Shown: positions 61,809-64,000 of the stretch, one piece after another
Numbering within the stretch: the stretch's first letter is position 1
How the letters are laid out: every line of letters starts with the position of its first letter
Source of the DNA: Nymphaea colorata
Taxonomy: Eukaryota; Streptophyta; Magnoliopsida; Nymphaeales; Nymphaeaceae
DNA: 64,000 bases
Direction of reading: 5' to 3'
Assembly: GCF_008831285.2 (NCBI RefSeq)
Contig: NC_045142.1
Coordinates: 23,435,300-23,499,299, forward strand
Notes under the pieces: generated by a model
Told to the model about the DNA's origin: nothing
Seen by the model: the letters and a program-made list of their open reading frames with translations, nothing else
Databases searched by the model: none
Translations under genes and position numbers: made by a program

Positions 61809-61847
<39 letters not shown>

Positions 61848-62578
61848 CACCAACACTTGAGCATCCAGAAAATTTGAAAAGCTCGCATTCTTGAATCTGT
61901 TGGAAGATAGTATTTTTATTTCCTACTACACACATATATCACAGATTCTCCATCCAATACATACACAAATTTGAATAGGTACTAAAATAAATAAGTTTAA
62001 TTATTGAAAGACAGGTAGCTACCTGAATAGCAGGATTTGACGTAAGAAGAAGAGATATGCCAAGGCCGTCAAATGCCTCACTCCAGGATCTCTGCGATAG
62101 AGTCTCCCAAAGCCCCTTTGATTCCCCAAATTCACTTGTTTGCATACGAGATGATGCTGTATCCAGTGGCTATTTAAAGGACAAAAACAAAGACAAGGAA
62201 GAAAGATAAACCCCAAGTCAAGAAATTACAAAATAGAAACCTTTATCAAAAAACTGGATTTTACTTCCTGTGAAACAACTCAAGTATAGTTAGCAACAGA
62301 AGCAAAAACAACTGATGACAGAAAGTTTTTGACAGTAAACATATACCTGTATAATTATTGATGTGCATGCTCCTGCAGCCGCAGCAATAACTAAATTGGC
62401 TTTTGTGCCAATTGATTTTGTTCGAGCCTTGCTCAAATATAGCTTCTTGAAATAACTGTAACCATAAAAATAAAAAAATTGTGCTATAAACGACTGCAAG
62501 TTCTTTGTACCAAGCCCCTGGTACAGCGAGAGAATCTGGTTACTTGAAACAGCTTCCCATAGGACATCTGAAAGATTC
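60599..62578 (-). CDS. PNC: Peroxisomal adenine nucleotide carrier (PNC1/2-like), C-terminal 275 residues
   Basis: Mitochondrial-carrier-family protein; PNC exchanges cytosolic ATP for peroxisomal AMP/ADP, needed to activate fatty acids for beta-oxidation. Four exons, minus strand: 62578-62347, 62169-62023, 61198-61029, 60875-60599, with phases 2/0/0/2. Features in order: [60 protein letters not shown], second carrier signature [49 protein letters not shown], third signature region [12 protein letters not shown], and [20 protein letters not shown] followed by [12 protein letters not shown]. It ends KKRVKNT. The usual N-terminus, with the first carrier signature (about 45 residues), is not found in the remaining 1.4 kb and must lie beyond 64000. 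The PNC assignment over other peroxisomal carriers rests on the sequence after the second signature. Confidence 0.92.
61222..61690. repeat. Tandem duplication (~235-bp unit) in a PNC intron
   Basis: GCACATAAACATCAAAATAGGATGCAT begins at 61222 and at 61457; similarity continues to about 61690 with scattered substitutions and small gaps. Confidence 0.9.
61811..61843. repeat. (CT)n microsatellite in a PNC intron
   Basis: About 16 CT units. Confidence 0.9.
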
Positions 62579-64000
62579 CTGCACTTATTCAGCAAAAGAA
62601 AAAAAGAAATCAATAAAAACTTCTATACAACAGACAATTGATAACCACATTAGAGAAATATACGCCTATGTGGTCAACTCATTGAAATGGAAACTTGAAA
62701 AATGCACTCACTCAAGAAGTTCGAAGCAAAAATTAATACAAAGTACAAATGATGATCTTTCGTCATAAATATCGCTACAAAACTTTAAGTAAACTAGTTA
62801 CAACAAGAGAGCCACCCATGAGACGGTTTACTGATGATTCCTGCAGAGGAAAATCTTGAACCAGGAGAATAACAGATAGTACGCCATCACACTTTTACAG
62901 AATACATGTGTTTCAAAAAAAAATTTGTGTATCAGCATGGGGAACTGATGCATGAAAGTTGATCTAATACTGTTATTTGAAACTTGCTAAAGTATAATAG
63001 GAGGAAGAGCTAATATGACAGAATACATGAATTCAAAGTAAATTTCTAGAATTTAGAAACAGAAATGGTTGAACAAATACATCCAGCGAACCCATGGAGA
63101 CAGTACATATTTGAAACTCTTACCAGAGGACCTCAGCTTAATGAAGGAACCAACTTATACCATATGCATCTTTGTATGACAAAAGCAGGTTTGAAGAAAG
63201 AAATAATATATATGTCAATCAAGAGAAAGAAATGCATCCTGTTCAAAAACAGATTGTGAGGTGATGAAGATTAAGCGTGAGTGGTAATGCCTCAACCAAC
63301 ATTATTCAGAATACATAATTTGTGTACACGCGGATGGACATATCCTTAACGTTTCATCTTAAATGGTAAATCACCTCAAAGTTCCACGGATCTGAAAGTT
63401 TTCCCATAAATTCACTTGTCGGTATGATTTCTTCCTTGTTTTCAGGAACTATAATATGCCTTTGATGCATTTAAAAGTATTATTTTGACCCGCTTATCCG
63501 TCGAACATAAAGTTGATGCACGCAAAATGAGCTCCTTTTGATAAAGATCTGTCAACTCTTCAACTTCAAAGCAAAATATCTCGGTCTCATTGCATAATCA
63601 AAAGGGAGATACCGTCTGTCATCAACAAATATCTAACGCTGTGTTAACTTTCCATATATCTGCGATGGTTTCCTACATTACACATCGATTTCACTCCACA
63701 TAAAAACAAAGCTGGTCATAAGCATTTCCTCTACCAAATTCACATATTCCGCCGTCGCTATTCATCATTGTTCCTTAAAAAATCTCAGCTTCGTTCCATA
63801 CACCAAGTAAAGGTAACTACCAGCATCACCTTATACCATTAAACAAAAATTACAATACCACCATCATTTTTTTTCTTTTTGACTAAGAATCTCTTTCTCC
63901 CGCACAAATTAAAAAGAGAAAAAAAAAATTCACAGTGTTTGAGTAATTACGGTCTCATCTTCAAACAAAGGAAAAAATATCAAAAGAATTTATGCAGCTG
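62579..64000 (-). other. Upstream PNC intron sequence reaching the window edge
   Basis: No first-exon signature of a PNC (first carrier motif) on the minus strand, and no other gene on either strand. AT-rich; most likely intron 1. Confidence 0.6.

Overview
The window is nuclear DNA from a flowering plant. The evidence is AT-rich intergenic DNA full of (TA)n and (CT)n microsatellites, genes with many GT-AG introns, Ty1/Copia retrotransposons with an initiator-tRNA-Met primer-binding site, and protein families found only in plants (CAMTA, PADRE/DUF4228, CLE). I cannot name the species; the low gene density and long introns carrying transposons fit a medium or large angiosperm genome.

Layout. 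1-9.8 kb: the 3' part of a CAMTA transcription factor gene (+ strand; the CG-1 DNA-binding exons lie left of the window). 12.1-16.8 kb: two intronless, GC-rich PADRE/DUF4228 genes with N-myristoylation starts, on the same strand. 19.7-20.1 kb: exon-like remnants of an unidentified minus-strand gene. 21.2-33.3 kb: a complete eight-exon SEC20 SNARE gene ending in HDEL; its second intron holds an antisense, decayed Copia element of about 5 kb. 33.3-41.1 kb: intergenic DNA with tRNA-derived SINE-like pieces, a MITE-like copy and tandem repeats. 41.1-41.4 kb: a small CLE-type secreted peptide precursor (- strand) whose CLE motif has Cys where Gly is usual. 41.4-52 kb: intergenic DNA with MITE-like families, a terminal-inverted-repeat element and compound microsatellites. 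52.0-58.4 kb: a complete six-exon Yip1-domain (YIPF1/2-like) membrane protein gene (- strand); its largest intron carries a truncated Copia (LTR, PBS, gag) between two ~330-bp direct copies of intron sequence. 60.6-62.6 kb: the last four exons of a peroxisomal adenine nucleotide carrier (PNC) gene (- strand); the N-terminal exon is beyond the right edge.

The genes do not form a pathway. SEC20 and the Yip1 protein both act in ER/Golgi membrane traffic, CAMTA and PADRE genes both belong to calcium or stress responses, and PNC supplies ATP to peroxisomes; this looks like ordinary plant gene order. The most unusual items are the duplication-flanked Copia capture in the Yip1 gene, the Copia whose LTR end has become a microsatellite, the telomere-like leader of that Copia, the Cys-variant CLE peptide, and the short intron or frame break in CAMTA.
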